Positions 26,901 through 34,752 of a DNA stretch of 64,000 nucleotides are shown here, one piece after another; position 1 is the first letter of the stretch, and each line of letters opens with the position of its first letter. The stretch lies in NCBI GenBank assembly GCA_049671305.1, contig JBATUR010000054.1, forward strand, positions 1-64,000. Reading direction: 5' to 3'. The stretch is from CADCTM01 sp049671305. Lineage in GTDB: Bacteria; Cyanobacteriota; Cyanobacteriia; Cyanobacteriales; Coleofasciculaceae. A program made the translations under genes and the position numbers. Under the pieces are notes generated by a model that saw only the letters and a list, made by a program, of their open reading frames with translations, had not been told where the DNA came from and did not search any database.

Positions 26901-27586
26901 TAAAAGCAATTTTGGAAGATGATGACTTGACTAATGTCGAAGGTTTAGCTGATGGCTATGCCCAAACTAAATGGGTGGGCGAAAAGTTGGTAATGGCGGC
27001 AAATGCCAGGGGTATTCCAGCTTCTATTTACCGACCAGGTATGATTACTGGACATAGCCAAACTGGGGCATCTCAAACTAATGATTTAATCGGGCGACTG
27101 ATTCGTGGTTTGATGGAGATGGGCAAGGCGCCGGAGTTGGATTTGCAGATGTGTTTAACTCCCGTTGATTATGTCTCAAAAGCGATTATTCATTTGTCGC
27201 AGCAGCCAGCTTCTTTAGGTAAGGCGTTTCATTTAGTTAGCCCTGATGCTGTGTCTTTGAAAGAGATTGTGCAGGCAATTCAAAGCTTTGGTTATCCGAT
27301 GCAGTGGAGTGATTATCCACAGTGGCAAGCCAAGTTATTAAAGGTTGCTTCCAAACAAGAAAATGCTCTAACTCCTTTGATGTTTTTGTTTACTGAATGG
27401 GTAACAGGAAATCAAAAAAGTTATTTAGAAACCTCGGCTTTAACTTCTCAATCATTTGACTGCCGCAATACTTTGGCAGGATTAGCCGGAACTAAAATTA
27501 TCTGTCCAACTGTTGATGCCGAAGTTTTAAAGGCATATTTGTCCTATTTTAAGGGAGGTTGCCCATCAGCAATTTTGACTCGCTAG
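23909..27586 (+). CDS. NRPS-like reductase: adenylation domain with two inserted PilZ domains, PCP and thioester reductase
   Basis: 1225-residue enzyme from the ATG at 23909 (an in-frame TTG at 23894 precedes it). The adenylation domain has motifs A3 (TSGSTGKPKG), A5 (NMYGPTETT), A7 (YRTGDLARY) and A8 (GRIDHQVKIRGFRIELGD). At about residues 468-675 two PilZ-like domains interrupt it. PilZ-1 has DISASG (DxSxxG) but lacks the first Arg of RxxxR; PilZ-2 has RVESR but NIGRGG, with Ser replaced by Gly. A9/A10 then follow (LPEYMMPSAF, NCKVDR with the catalytic Lys). The PCP serine is in ELGGHSLL, and the reductase has GATGFLG plus YAQTK. There is no condensation domain. It would activate one acid, load it and release it reductively, possibly under c-di-GMP control. 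Confidence 0.85.
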   Translation: MTQTELQLLNQWNYTTSDYPSDQCIHQLFESQVKLNPDKIAITFEDNCLTYQELNQQANQLSHYLQTQVGTETLVGICTTRSLLMVVGLLAILKAGCAYVPLDPAYPQERLAFMIEDAQLSVILTESDLVSALPASAEVICIDDTAMALCPKTNPNTAVTPQNLAYTIYTSGSTGKPKGVQITHQAVVNFLTSMSHTPGMCAQDISLAITTICFDIAALELYLPLSVGASIIIVSQEVALDASQLIKIIAESGATFMQATPATWRLILSAGWQGNSGLKILCGGEAMSRKLANQLLKRAATVWNMYGPTETTIWSTVHQVEAGNTSVPIGKAIANTQIYLVDPQASPLQLVPVGEPGELLIGGVGLARGYLNRAELTAERFVPDPFSSEPSARLYRTGDLARYLPDGTLKYIGRIDHQVKIRGFRIELGDIEAALYQHPSIKEAVVVAREDIPGDKRLVAYMVADLSVERVPLQTKCLVEETGCPTLTLSTVDISASGIAVVNAPADWKEGQELSLRLHLPGVTEELVLKSTLTWRQKVLAGISFQATANQQVLINQSIKQIIQTEGFQVSDLRRVESRVPLHGRCLVEFASGQTRSLTMQNIGRGGMRLLASDAALWQKGQRLLLRLELPAVQEELWLTGTVAWHSGESAGVEFDEMTKKQQAQIHQCMESVIESQGLSLVRVRSLLKEKLPEYMMPSAFVILDALPLTPNCKVDRKALPAPNLSESMSEAFVAPRTAIESQLSEIWQQVLRVKQVGVDDNFFELGGHSLLTAQLLSLVREQFQVELPLSALFESPTVAGLAMAITSASLPEFKAVTSSVNETIAELHADAILTPTITPQAAYLDAVDQPQQIFLTGATGFLGAFLLQDLLQETTATIYCLVRAANLEDAKQKLRKNLKLYLLPDLTLDKRVVIVLGDLGQPRFGLSEQQFSELATSVDLIYHNGAFVNLIYPYSALRSVNVLGTQEILKLASQIKVKPVHFISTLDVFQTPFYAGLKAILEDDDLTNVEGLADGYAQTKWVGEKLVMAANARGIPASIYRPGMITGHSQTGASQTNDLIGRLIRGLMEMGKAPELDLQMCLTPVDYVSKAIIHLSQQPASLGKAFHLVSPDAVSLKEIVQAIQSFGYPMQWSDYPQWQAKLLKVASKQENALTPLMFLFTEWVTGNQKSYLETSALTSQSFDCRNTLAGLAGTKIICPTVDAEVLKAYLSYFKGGCPSAILTR

Positions 27587-27597
27587 TTGGAGGTTTT

Positions 27598-27642
27598 GTA
27601 CAACTGTATTGAGAATTTTTTGATCTTTACAGTTGTACTTTT
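27598..27642 (+). terminator. Rho-independent-type terminator after the NRPS-like gene
   Basis: GTACAACTGTA (27598-27608) and TACAGTTGTAC (27628-27638) pair perfectly over 11 bp, followed by TTTT. It begins 12 bp after the stop codon, so the next gene is probably transcribed mainly from its own promoter. Confidence 0.65.
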
Positions 27643-27735
27643 AATTACACTCTCTTTGATATTTTAGCAATTAATCTCAAGCCAGTTTTTCAGTTGGGCA
27701 TTTACCACTTACCCAACCATCCAAAGGTAGAAATC

Positions 27736-28800
27736 ATGCTTCAAACCATCAAAATCAACAATGCTTCAGTATCCAGTTTAGTTACACTTTGGACACAACG
27801 TTATCTGCCAAGTCTTGCTACTTTATCTCAAACCGACAAATTGACGGCGGCTGAGTTGGTTGCAGCAGCGACACCAGAGGCAAAAAGCAAAACAGTTACC
27901 AAGCTGAAGCGTTTGATCCAAATCAATTGTGAATGTGCAGCAATTAAAACAGATGTGCTGTTTTCTTATATTCCTAATGTTGTCAATTTATCCGAGTCTC
28001 AAGCATTAGCAAAATATGTTTCACAAGTTTATGAAGCGGCACTGAAAATTTATCAGCAGTCGTCTTTATCTGTTTGGAAAAATACGTTTCCGTTGTTGTT
28101 GCATACAGGTGAAGATTTGCAGTTACCTGTGTTAGGAATGCCGGAAATTAAACAGTTACTTATAGCACTTGAACCTCTTTTAGCGGAACTACAACGGCAA
28201 CATCTAATTGTCGAAGATTCACGTACAATTGGCTTTATGACCACGCAGTTTCACTTTAGTACACAGTTAGTTTTAAACAAGCTGACAGTGCCTGAGCAAG
28301 TGTTGATTAGTCCTTATTTTAAGTTCATCGAAGAACAAGTTTGTATGCCTTGGGCGCGAGTTTGTAATGCGGCGGCTTCCCATGATTTAAACTCGCCTAA
28401 GTTGATGGTTGTTGAGCAGCTTTTACCCCAAAGTTATGAAATTGCTGTTGATGTTTGTCATCGAGCTGTACGACTATATCCAAATTCTAGTAGCCAGCGT
28501 GGTTACCTAAGTCATCCAGGAATTATGGCTTCGACAATTCGAGATTTGCAGATGATGCAAAGTTATCTCTGGCTATCAGTTTTAGAGGGAAATTTGGACA
28601 GTGTGGAACAGGCATTGCTACCTTTATGTGTGATGGTTTTTCCTAGTATTGGGGTGACGTGGCGGCTGGTATCGCAAATGTTGAAACTATTAATGGAGGA
28701 AGTAACTGCTCGTGTGGAGCCACAAAACAAAAATCTTATCTTACCTTATACCGAAGCGATGCAGCAATTATTTGCTAATTTGGAATTAGTCGCTCGTTAG
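27736..28800 (+). CDS. Hypothetical protein downstream of the NRPS-like reductase
   Basis: 354 residues from the ATG at 27736, which has AAGGTAG before it; a TTG at 27694 would add 14 residues. The chain is mostly alpha-helical in appearance, without a signal peptide. A recognisable block, FIEEQVCMPWARVCNAAASHD, and the cysteine-rich INCECAAIK stretch stand out, but I do not recognise a family. A terminator-like hairpin separates it from the reductase gene, so co-function is only suggested by proximity. Confidence 0.7.
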   Translation: MLQTIKINNASVSSLVTLWTQRYLPSLATLSQTDKLTAAELVAAATPEAKSKTVTKLKRLIQINCECAAIKTDVLFSYIPNVVNLSESQALAKYVSQVYEAALKIYQQSSLSVWKNTFPLLLHTGEDLQLPVLGMPEIKQLLIALEPLLAELQRQHLIVEDSRTIGFMTTQFHFSTQLVLNKLTVPEQVLISPYFKFIEEQVCMPWARVCNAAASHDLNSPKLMVVEQLLPQSYEIAVDVCHRAVRLYPNSSSQRGYLSHPGIMASTIRDLQMMQSYLWLSVLEGNLDSVEQALLPLCVMVFPSIGVTWRLVSQMLKLLMEEVTARVEPQNKNLILPYTEAMQQLFANLELVAR

Positions 28801-28806
28801 CCAAAA

Positions 28807-28845
28807 AATAAAGAGTGAAAGTAGAAGTTGCTATCACTCTTTATT
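28807..28845. terminator. Bidirectional terminator between convergent genes
   Basis: AATAAAGAGTGA (28807-28818) and TCACTCTTTATT (28834-28845) form a perfect 12-bp stem with A-rich and T-rich ends. It lies between the stops of two convergent genes (28800 and 28870). Confidence 0.75.
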
Positions 28846-28869
28846 AATAGTTTGCTTTGCTTAACTCGC

Positions 28870-30801
28870 TTATTTTTCTTTACACTCGGTTATGTCGTTG
28901 AAGACAACCGAAAGTCCTTCTTTGGAAGGGTAGGCGTGTACCTCAAACCATTTTTTCAAGGGTGAATAGAAGCCCTCAAATTTAACTGTAATTTGTTTGT
29001 TAATGGCGGTGCGATATTCCCGCTCTAAGGTTGTGCCGAGGATTTCTGGAAAGACTTCCCAGAGATTTTGACCCAAAAGTTCAGTTCGGGTTTTTTGGAG
29101 TATCTGTTCGGCTTTTTGATTGAAGTAGGTAAAACGCCACTGATGATCGACGGTAAAGAAGCCATCGGTGATGCTTTCCAGGATTTTGCTGACTTGTTGC
29201 TTTGATTCGATTAATGCGGTTTCGGCTTGTTTACGTTCGGTAATTTCCCGCTGCAGTGCTACCCAATGAGTGACTTGTCCGCTTTTGTTGGCAATTGGCA
29301 CTATGTTGAGTTCTACCCAAAACTCTGAACCGTTTTTACGGTAGTTGAGCAATTCAACTTGTACGGGTTTTTGTTCTTGAATTGCCGTTTTAATTTTATC
29401 TAACTGAGAGCGATCGGTTTTCGGTCCTTGCAACAAACGCGGTGTGCGACCAATTACTTCGTCTAAATCGTAGCCGGTAATGCGGGTAAATGCTTGATTA
29501 ACATACAGCAGTTCCGGTCCTGGCGCATCAACGTGTTTGGCTTCGGTGATTAAAATCCCATCTTGGGTATTTTCTACCGCCGACTCCAAGAGGCGCATCC
29601 GCTCTTCTGCCTGCATCCGGGTGGTAATATCACGCACAAAACTTAATGAAACCAACTGGTCGCAATATTCAATAATCCGACTGCTGATTTCAACTTGGAT
29701 TTCTACGCCGTCTTTGCGCCGCAGCACGTGCTCAAAGATGAAGCTACCTGTTGCTTGTAGTGTTTGGTTGATCGACTTTTGACGAACTGGGCTGATTGGT
29801 CCGTCGATGTCTTTGGTTCTTAAGTTCAGTAGTTCTTTGCGAGTGTAGCCTAGTCGTCTGGCGGCATTTTGATTGGCGTCTAAAATCCGACTGGTTGAAA
29901 GGCTGATGATAAAGATCGAGTCGTTGGCGTATTCAAATAAGTGGCGGTAATTGGCTTCCGACTCCCGTAGTGATTCTTCTACCCGTTTGCGTTCGGTGAT
30001 GTCACGGGCGGTGCAAATTACGGCTTCGACGCTGGAACCGACGCTGAGAATGGGGCTGAGGATGCACTCGTAGTCCCGAATACCGTTGAGGGTTGGGTAG
30101 CTGATTTCTTTGGTGTAGGGTCGTTTGGTGGCAAAGACGACTTCCCGTTGTGCGTCAATGGGTGGCATTTCTCTCAAGTCGGGTGGCAGATCTAGTTGCT
30201 GCCAGGTTTTGCCTAAAATCTGACGCTGAGGTAAACCAAATAATTGGGCGAGGGCTAGGTTTATGTAGGTAAATCTGCCAACTCGATCAATTACGCAGAT
30301 CGGATCAGGAGAGGCAGAAAGTACTTGGTCAAAGATGCGCGCTTGCTGCTCAATTCTGGCGGCTAATTCTTGCCGTTCTGTGTCTTCTGGTTTGCCTGTT
30401 TCGCTTGGGTTCTGGGTTTCGATGTTTGTCTTTGCCGTTCCTCCGTTTTGTCCGTAGGTCTGATTTAAGGATGCTTCTTGGCGTAAAAATGTGTTAACGG
30501 TAAAGGATTCAGTGAGTGCGGCTTGGACTGAATTAATTTGGTTGATTTTGTTTTGGTCTGAGGTTTGATTGACTTGGGCTAGCTGTTCGTGCAGTGCCGC
30601 ATATTTTGTTTCTAGTTGGTTGAGTTGTTCTTGCAGTTTCTCGACTGTGGCAGGACGTGATTCACTAATTGGTATGCCAAAGGTTTTTTTCAGGGCTTCC
30701 ACCACTACTGCTGTGCGATCGCGTCCTGTTGCTTCTGCCCTTGAGCGAATTTCCTGTATGAGGTTCTCTGGAAGTCTAAAAGTTGCTATTTTGCTAGCCA
30801 T
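28870..30801 (-). CDS. Ribbon-helix-helix domain fused to four PAS domains
   Basis: 643-residue soluble protein. The N-terminus (ATFRLPENLIQEIRSRAEATGRDRTAVVVEAL) has the strand-helix-helix pattern of CopG-type DNA-binding proteins. A coiled coil follows (~55-100), then four PAS/PAC units: about 150-283, 285-400, 405-530 and 530-643. PAS-3 resembles a LOV domain (GRTPRLLQG, NGSEFWVELNIVPI), but the flavin-binding Cys position holds Pro, so no LOV photochemistry is expected. The chain ends right after the fourth PAC (VVFNDITECKEK) with no kinase, GGDEF or EAL output. Either it is a one-component sensor with an RHH output or an output domain was lost. Confidence 0.82.
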   Translation of the reverse strand: MASKIATFRLPENLIQEIRSRAEATGRDRTAVVVEALKKTFGIPISESRPATVEKLQEQLNQLETKYAALHEQLAQVNQTSDQNKINQINSVQAALTESFTVNTFLRQEASLNQTYGQNGGTAKTNIETQNPSETGKPEDTERQELAARIEQQARIFDQVLSASPDPICVIDRVGRFTYINLALAQLFGLPQRQILGKTWQQLDLPPDLREMPPIDAQREVVFATKRPYTKEISYPTLNGIRDYECILSPILSVGSSVEAVICTARDITERKRVEESLRESEANYRHLFEYANDSIFIISLSTSRILDANQNAARRLGYTRKELLNLRTKDIDGPISPVRQKSINQTLQATGSFIFEHVLRRKDGVEIQVEISSRIIEYCDQLVSLSFVRDITTRMQAEERMRLLESAVENTQDGILITEAKHVDAPGPELLYVNQAFTRITGYDLDEVIGRTPRLLQGPKTDRSQLDKIKTAIQEQKPVQVELLNYRKNGSEFWVELNIVPIANKSGQVTHWVALQREITERKQAETALIESKQQVSKILESITDGFFTVDHQWRFTYFNQKAEQILQKTRTELLGQNLWEVFPEILGTTLEREYRTAINKQITVKFEGFYSPLKKWFEVHAYPSKEGLSVVFNDITECKEK

Positions 30802-31516
30802 GTTTAAGTAAAATAATTGTAAAGTTTATAACAAAGAGCTTTTGATGCTTGCTGGTTGCTGCCGGTGGCAACTTTGACTAACCTTTTGGGCAGATACCAA
30901 AGGTGATTGGTTTAGATCTAATTTATTTACAAAAACTCCTAAATATAGTCCAACTTTTAGCTTCACCCTTTTTTCAACCCAATCCGGCTTTCTTGCTGAA
31001 AAAGTTTACCGCCATTCAGTTGCTCTATATTTGGGTTAAATTTGAAACTGCCGAAGTAGTGCTTTCCCTGCGTTAGAGCTGACGATATCCTTTCTATTAT
31101 TGCAAATATTTGCCTTGAAAGCATCATTGAATTGTGATATTCTGTCAAAAATTCCTAAGTGATACTTTATCGTTACTATAGCCAGAAGCCATAATTAAGT
31201 TTTGAGTAATCAAGCTTCTTCTGCTCAATCGGTAAATATTAGAAGATTTTTGCTAAAGACTTGAGGAGTACACCTGTGCTGTAAAGCTTATTTGTGGAGG
31301 TAAACAAGGCTTACACCGTTTACTAACAATACGCGATCGGCAATAAATAAAAATTAATTGTTATCCGACTGGTAGGGTTTTTGTGTAAGCCTTGATTAAT
31401 TGTTTCGGTGCTCTTTTGAAATTGTCTTCTTTCTCAATGGGTATCGCCTCAGCAATATGTCTTAAGTTGTTTGCGCTAATTAGCTTAATTTTCGGTTGCC
31501 ATCTTGACAAATCGAC
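30802..31516. other. 715-bp intergenic region
   Basis: It contains the promoter side of the RHH-PAS gene and no well-supported gene. Short open frames on both strands show no conserved-looking sequence. A weak small-protein candidate begins at 31437 and is listed separately. Confidence 0.4.
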
Positions 31517-31619
31517 AGTTGGCAATAAAAAACGCCCAGGACGGGAGCGTTATCAGATAGTTGGCAATAAAAAACGCCCAGGACGGGCGCGTTATCAGGG
31601 TGCATCTACTAGACTTTAA
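31437..31619 (+). CDS. Doubtful 60-residue protein with a hydrophobic N-terminus and a 14-residue duplication
   Basis: The frame from the ATG at 31437 begins MGIASAICLKLFALISLIFGC, which resembles a signal sequence ending in a cysteine. It then contains VGNKKRPGRERYQI followed by VGNKKRPGRARYQG, a consequence of the 42-bp tandem DNA repeat. There is no ribosome-binding site and the repeat folds as terminator-like hairpins, so this is probably non-coding. Confidence 0.2.
   Translation: MGIASAICLKLFALISLIFGCHLDKSTVGNKKRPGRERYQIVGNKKRPGRARYQGASTRL
31517..31599. repeat. Two tandem 42-bp units forming terminator-like hairpins
   Basis: Units at 31517-31558 and 31559-31599 are nearly identical. 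Each contains AACGCCC-AGGAC-GGGCGCGTT or a one-base variant, which folds as a GC stem. Read on the minus strand, the stem is followed by TTTTATTGCC, a rho-independent terminator pattern. They lie downstream of the YlqF/RbgA gene on that strand, so they probably act as a double terminator. Confidence 0.6.
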
Positions 31620-31628
31620 TATAGCTCA

Positions 31629-31648
31629 CTGAGGGGTCAGACCCCTCA
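31629..31648 (-). terminator. GC hairpin directly after the YlqF gene
   Basis: TGAGGGGTC and GACCCCTCA form a tight stem with almost no loop, about 28 bp after the ylqF stop on the minus strand. It lacks a T-run of its own and precedes the tandem terminator units. Confidence 0.45.
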
Positions 31649-31675
31649 TCATCTTCACAATACTTAATCTCTTGC

Positions 31676-32542
31676 TTAATTTGATGGCGGCGGTGGCAAC
31701 TCTAAAGGCATTGCCCCTAGCATTCCCTTACGAAACTCATTCAACATCTGACGTGCAGTACGTTCAATATCGCCTTGATGGCGAAAATCTGCCAATGCCT
31801 GTAGATAGTCTTCGGCGGTGAAAGACTGGGGATCAAGTTCGTAGCGTTTTTTTAAGGGAGATTCAGGCAAAAGCCCAAATTCGGTGGTTTCCTGCAAATG
31901 ATTGCATAATTCAATCAAAGCAACGGCTACTCGCTGATTATCATAAGAGGCTTCACCAATATCATCACAAATGGCTAATTTTAGGGCTTTTTGTTGATTG
32001 TTTAATTTTGCAGGAATGACGCCGGGGGCATCTAAAAGATCTAATTCCTCAGAAATGCGAACCCAACGCAATTGCTTAGTTACCCCAGCACGACGGGCGC
32101 TTTCTACGACACGACGCCCTAAAAGGCGGTTAATTAAGGCAGATTTGCCAACATTAGGAAAGCCGATGACGACAGCGCGAACCGGGCGGGGTTGCATTCC
32201 GCGATCGCGTCGGCGTAAATTTATACTAATACCAGCTTCTTTTGCCGCTTGTGCCACTTCCCGCACACCTTTACCTTCTTGAGCATTGGTAAAATAAGGC
32301 ACTTCACCTTGCAGGCGGAACCAATTCAGCCAACGCTGCCGTACCTGTGGCGTAATCATATCAACACGATTTAGCACCAAAACCTTAGTTTTGCTACCTA
32401 CCCACTGCGTGGTTTGAGGATGATGCGTAGATAAAGGAATACGTGCATCCCGTACTTCTAGAACAACATCAACTCGCTTAAGCTGTTCTTTTAAGTCTCG
32501 TTGAGCTTTGGCAATGTGACCGGGATACCACTGAATTGTCAT
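31676..32542 (-). CDS. ylqF: Ribosome biogenesis GTPase YlqF/RbgA
   Basis: 288-residue circularly permuted GTPase. The G4 motif (VLVLNRVDM, ~54-62) comes before G1 (GFPNVGKSALINRLLG, ~124-139) and G3 (DAPG, ~171), the order diagnostic of the YlqF/RbgA family. The N-terminal WYPGHIAKAQRDLKEQLKRVDVVLEVRDARIP is highly conserved. RbgA assists late 50S subunit assembly. The C-terminal helical region (LQALADFRHQGDIERTARQMLNEFRKG) is the ribosome-contacting part. It lies 74 bp downstream of the universal stress gene on the same strand. Confidence 0.95.
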   Translation of the reverse strand: MTIQWYPGHIAKAQRDLKEQLKRVDVVLEVRDARIPLSTHHPQTTQWVGSKTKVLVLNRVDMITPQVRQRWLNWFRLQGEVPYFTNAQEGKGVREVAQAAKEAGISINLRRRDRGMQPRPVRAVVIGFPNVGKSALINRLLGRRVVESARRAGVTKQLRWVRISEELDLLDAPGVIPAKLNNQQKALKLAICDDIGEASYDNQRVAVALIELCNHLQETTEFGLLPESPLKKRYELDPQSFTAEDYLQALADFRHQGDIERTARQMLNEFRKGMLGAMPLELPPPPSN

Positions 32543-32616
32543 CTAAATATTAGTCCTTAGTCGTTGGTCATTTGTATGGTTTGGCAGGAATGCGAGCGCA
32601 AATGACCAGCAACCAC

Positions 32617-33036
32617 TTACGGAACTATTAAAACAGGACAAGGTGATAAATTGATCACGCGAGTGGTAACACTTTCGGCTGCGCCGTCTTCAGTTAGTCC
32701 CAAGCCTCGGCAACCCATTACGATTAAATCTGAGCCAATTTCGTCAGCCACATCACAAATTGTAAAAGCTGGCATTCCTTGACGAGTCATGATTTGGGCT
32801 TCAATACCTTGTTGGGCAAATAAAGCCTTAGCATTGTTTAGCAGTTCCGCCACCGCTTCGGGAGACATCATCGGTTCTGTTTCTGGGGTGGGGATGATTT
32901 CTGGGGTGCTGTCGTCTTCTAGCACTGATAGCAGAAACAAGCTGCTGCCGTATTTTTGCACGACATTAGCAACGACTTCCGCTGCTTCGCGGGCTTCTCG
33001 GCTTTGGTTAACGGGAAATAAAACTGTCTTAAACAT
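32617..33036 (-). CDS. Universal stress protein (UspA fold)
   Basis: 139-residue single-domain Usp. The strand FKTVLFPVNQSREAREAAEVV at the N-terminus, IGSDLIVMGCRGLG, and the C-terminal VTTRVINLSPCPVLIVP are typical. The nucleotide-binding pattern is altered (GCRGLGLTEDGAAESV instead of G-X2-G-X9-G-S/T), so ATP binding is uncertain. Such proteins help survival under stress. It is likely co-transcribed with ylqF. Confidence 0.9.
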   Translation of the reverse strand: MFKTVLFPVNQSREAREAAEVVANVVQKYGSSLFLLSVLEDDSTPEIIPTPETEPMMSPEAVAELLNNAKALFAQQGIEAQIMTRQGMPAFTICDVADEIGSDLIVMGCRGLGLTEDGAAESVTTRVINLSPCPVLIVP

Positions 33037-33215
33037 TTAAACCCATCTCGTAATACACAAAGTCGGTTTACATTGGCATCTAAGAGTAAGAGTGTTGTTT
33101 TTTTGCCAATATTTAAATTACTTTAGTTTTATTTTATCACCGTGATTGCTTAAGTCTTTGCTACGTTTCATGAATCAGCGCCCCTAATAGTTAACGCGGA
33201 CAAATGACGGCTGGC

Positions 33216-33252
33216 ATCAGGTCGCAAGCCCATTAGGTTATGGGTACCTGAT
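33216..33252 (+). other. Structured element upstream of pgk
   Basis: ATCAGGT (33216-33222) pairs with ACCTGAT (33246-33252). Inside it CCCAT (33229-33233) pairs with ATGGG (33240-33244), leaving CGCAAG bulged on one side and a 6-nt loop. Downstream, GGTAAAA and TTTTTTACC can form another stem. This lies about 200 bp before pgk in a 418-bp spacer and might be part of its leader or a small RNA. I cannot match it to a known riboswitch. Confidence 0.35.
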
Positions 33253-33454
33253 TTCGGTAAAATGTGAACGGTCTTAAAAATGAGTATTTTTTACCTTGAT
33301 GCGGCGGTTGGTATCAACGAAGCCAATCCTCAAGGTAACTTATTTGTGTAAGCAAGCGATCGCTTGCCCTATGGGCATCAAAACAGCGAGACAAGCCATA
33401 GGCTAACGCTGCTGCATAGCGCAGATCAGGTAAAAGCAATTAGGAGAGATTACT

Positions 33455-34660
33455 GTGACAAAAAAAAGCATAGCGGATTTATCAGAGTCAGATTTAGCAG
33501 GCAAACGGGTATTAGTACGGGCTGACTTGAATGTACCTTTGGATGACAGTGGCGCAATCACCGATGATACTCGTATTCGGGCTGCTTTACCAACGATTCA
33601 AGATTTAATTAAAAAAAATGCCAAAGTTGTGCTATGTAGCCACTTAGGGCGTCCGAAAGCCCAAGTTAAAGAAAGCTTGCGCCTGACACCAATTGCTAAT
33701 CGCCTTTCTGAATTGTTGGGTCAAACGGTTACTATGTGTAACGATTGTGTTGGCGATCAAGTCAAGGCTCAAATTGACAGCTTGGAAAATGGTCAGGTAG
33801 CATTGCTGGAAAATCTGCGCTTCCATGCCGGCGAAGAAAAAAATGATCCAGAATTTACGAAACAATTAGCGGCACTAGCTGATGTTTATGTTAACGATGC
33901 TTTTGGCACGGCACACCGCGCCCATGCTTCAACTGAAGGTGTAACTCATTTTCTGAAACCTTCGGTGGCTGGATATTTGATTGAGAAAGAACTTCAATAT
34001 TTGCAAAGTGCTATTGAAAAGCCCAAAAAGCCTTTAGCGGCAATTATTGGTGGTTCCAAAGTTTCTAGTAAAATTGGCGTGATTGAGACGCTGCTAGATA
34101 AAGTGGATAAGCTTTTAATTGGCGGCGGCATGATTTTTACCTTCTACAAAGCCCGTGGTTTGAATGTGGGTAAATCGTTGGTGGAAGAAGATAAGCTGGA
34201 ACTTGCAAAGACTTTGGAAGCTAAGGCAAAAGAGCGTGGTGTGGCTTTATTATTGCCAACTGATGTGGTAGTTGCAGATAATTTTGCACCAGATGCAGAC
34301 TCAAGAACTGTTAGTATTGAAGCAATTCCTGATGGTTGGATGGGTTTGGATATTGGTCCTGACTCAGTTAAGGCATTTCAAGAGGCTTTGTCTGATTGTC
34401 AGACTGTGATTTGGAATGGTCCAATGGGAGTATTTGAGTTTGACAAGTTTGCTGTGGGAACAGAAGCGATCGCTCATTCTATGGCAGAATTAACTAGCAA
34501 AGGTGCAACCACAATTATCGGTGGTGGTGACTCAGTTGCTGCGGTAGAAAAAGTCGGTGTTGCTGAACAAATGAGCCACATTTCTACAGGTGGTGGCGCA
34601 AGTTTGGAGTTACTAGAAGGCAAGGAACTTCCTGGTATTACGGCACTTGATGAGGCTTAA
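33455..34660 (+). CDS. pgk: Phosphoglycerate kinase
   Basis: 401-residue glycolytic and Calvin-cycle enzyme that interconverts 1,3-bisphosphoglycerate plus ADP and 3-phosphoglycerate plus ATP. The start is GTG at 33455 with AGGAGAG upstream. VRADLNVPLD, SHLGRPKA and ENLRFHAGEEKNDPEF are substrate-binding blocks, GGSKVSSKIGV is the hinge segment, and TIIGGGDSVAAVEK is the nucleotide-binding loop. Length and motifs are normal. A palindromic repeat lies 20 bp after its stop codon. Confidence 0.98.
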   Translation: MTKKSIADLSESDLAGKRVLVRADLNVPLDDSGAITDDTRIRAALPTIQDLIKKNAKVVLCSHLGRPKAQVKESLRLTPIANRLSELLGQTVTMCNDCVGDQVKAQIDSLENGQVALLENLRFHAGEEKNDPEFTKQLAALADVYVNDAFGTAHRAHASTEGVTHFLKPSVAGYLIEKELQYLQSAIEKPKKPLAAIIGGSKVSSKIGVIETLLDKVDKLLIGGGMIFTFYKARGLNVGKSLVEEDKLELAKTLEAKAKERGVALLLPTDVVVADNFAPDADSRTVSIEAIPDGWMGLDIGPDSVKAFQEALSDCQTVIWNGPMGVFEFDKFAVGTEAIAHSMAELTSKGATTIIGGGDSVAAVEKVGVAEQMSHISTGGGASLELLEGKELPGITALDEA

Positions 34661-34680
34661 TTAATATTAGGTTAGTCTCA

Positions 34681-34712
34681 AATCCCCGACTTCTTCTGTG
34701 AAGTCGGGGATT
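34681..34712. repeat. REP-like palindrome, copy 1 (after pgk)
   Basis: AATCCCCGACTTC and GAAGTCGGGGATT flank a TTCTGT-type loop. The same palindrome with GATC ends occurs at 51547, 52203 and 55554. There is no T-run after the stem, so it is not a standard terminator, although it may block exonucleases or read-through between the convergent genes. See the entry for the transposase at 51619. Confidence 0.85.
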
Positions 34713-34752
34713 TCCCATTCACGACTGAGTTATGATTGCCACACTGTGTTGC

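Noticed and set aside
23894..27586. A full multi-module NRPS producing a peptide
   Set aside because: There is one adenylation and one carrier domain, no condensation domain, and the chain ends in a reductase, so it handles a single acid.
29370..29590. PAS-3 as a blue-light LOV sensor
   Set aside because: The flavin-binding cysteine in the GRxCRFLQG-type motif is replaced by proline (GRTPRLLQG).
33216..33252. Possible tRNA
   Set aside because: The nested stems lack an anticodon arm, a T-loop and the conserved GTTCGA sequence.
34681..34712. Palindrome after pgk as an ordinary rho-independent terminator
   Set aside because: No T-run follows and the same sequence occurs at three other sites, two of them flanking a transposase, so a dispersed REP-like repeat explains it better.
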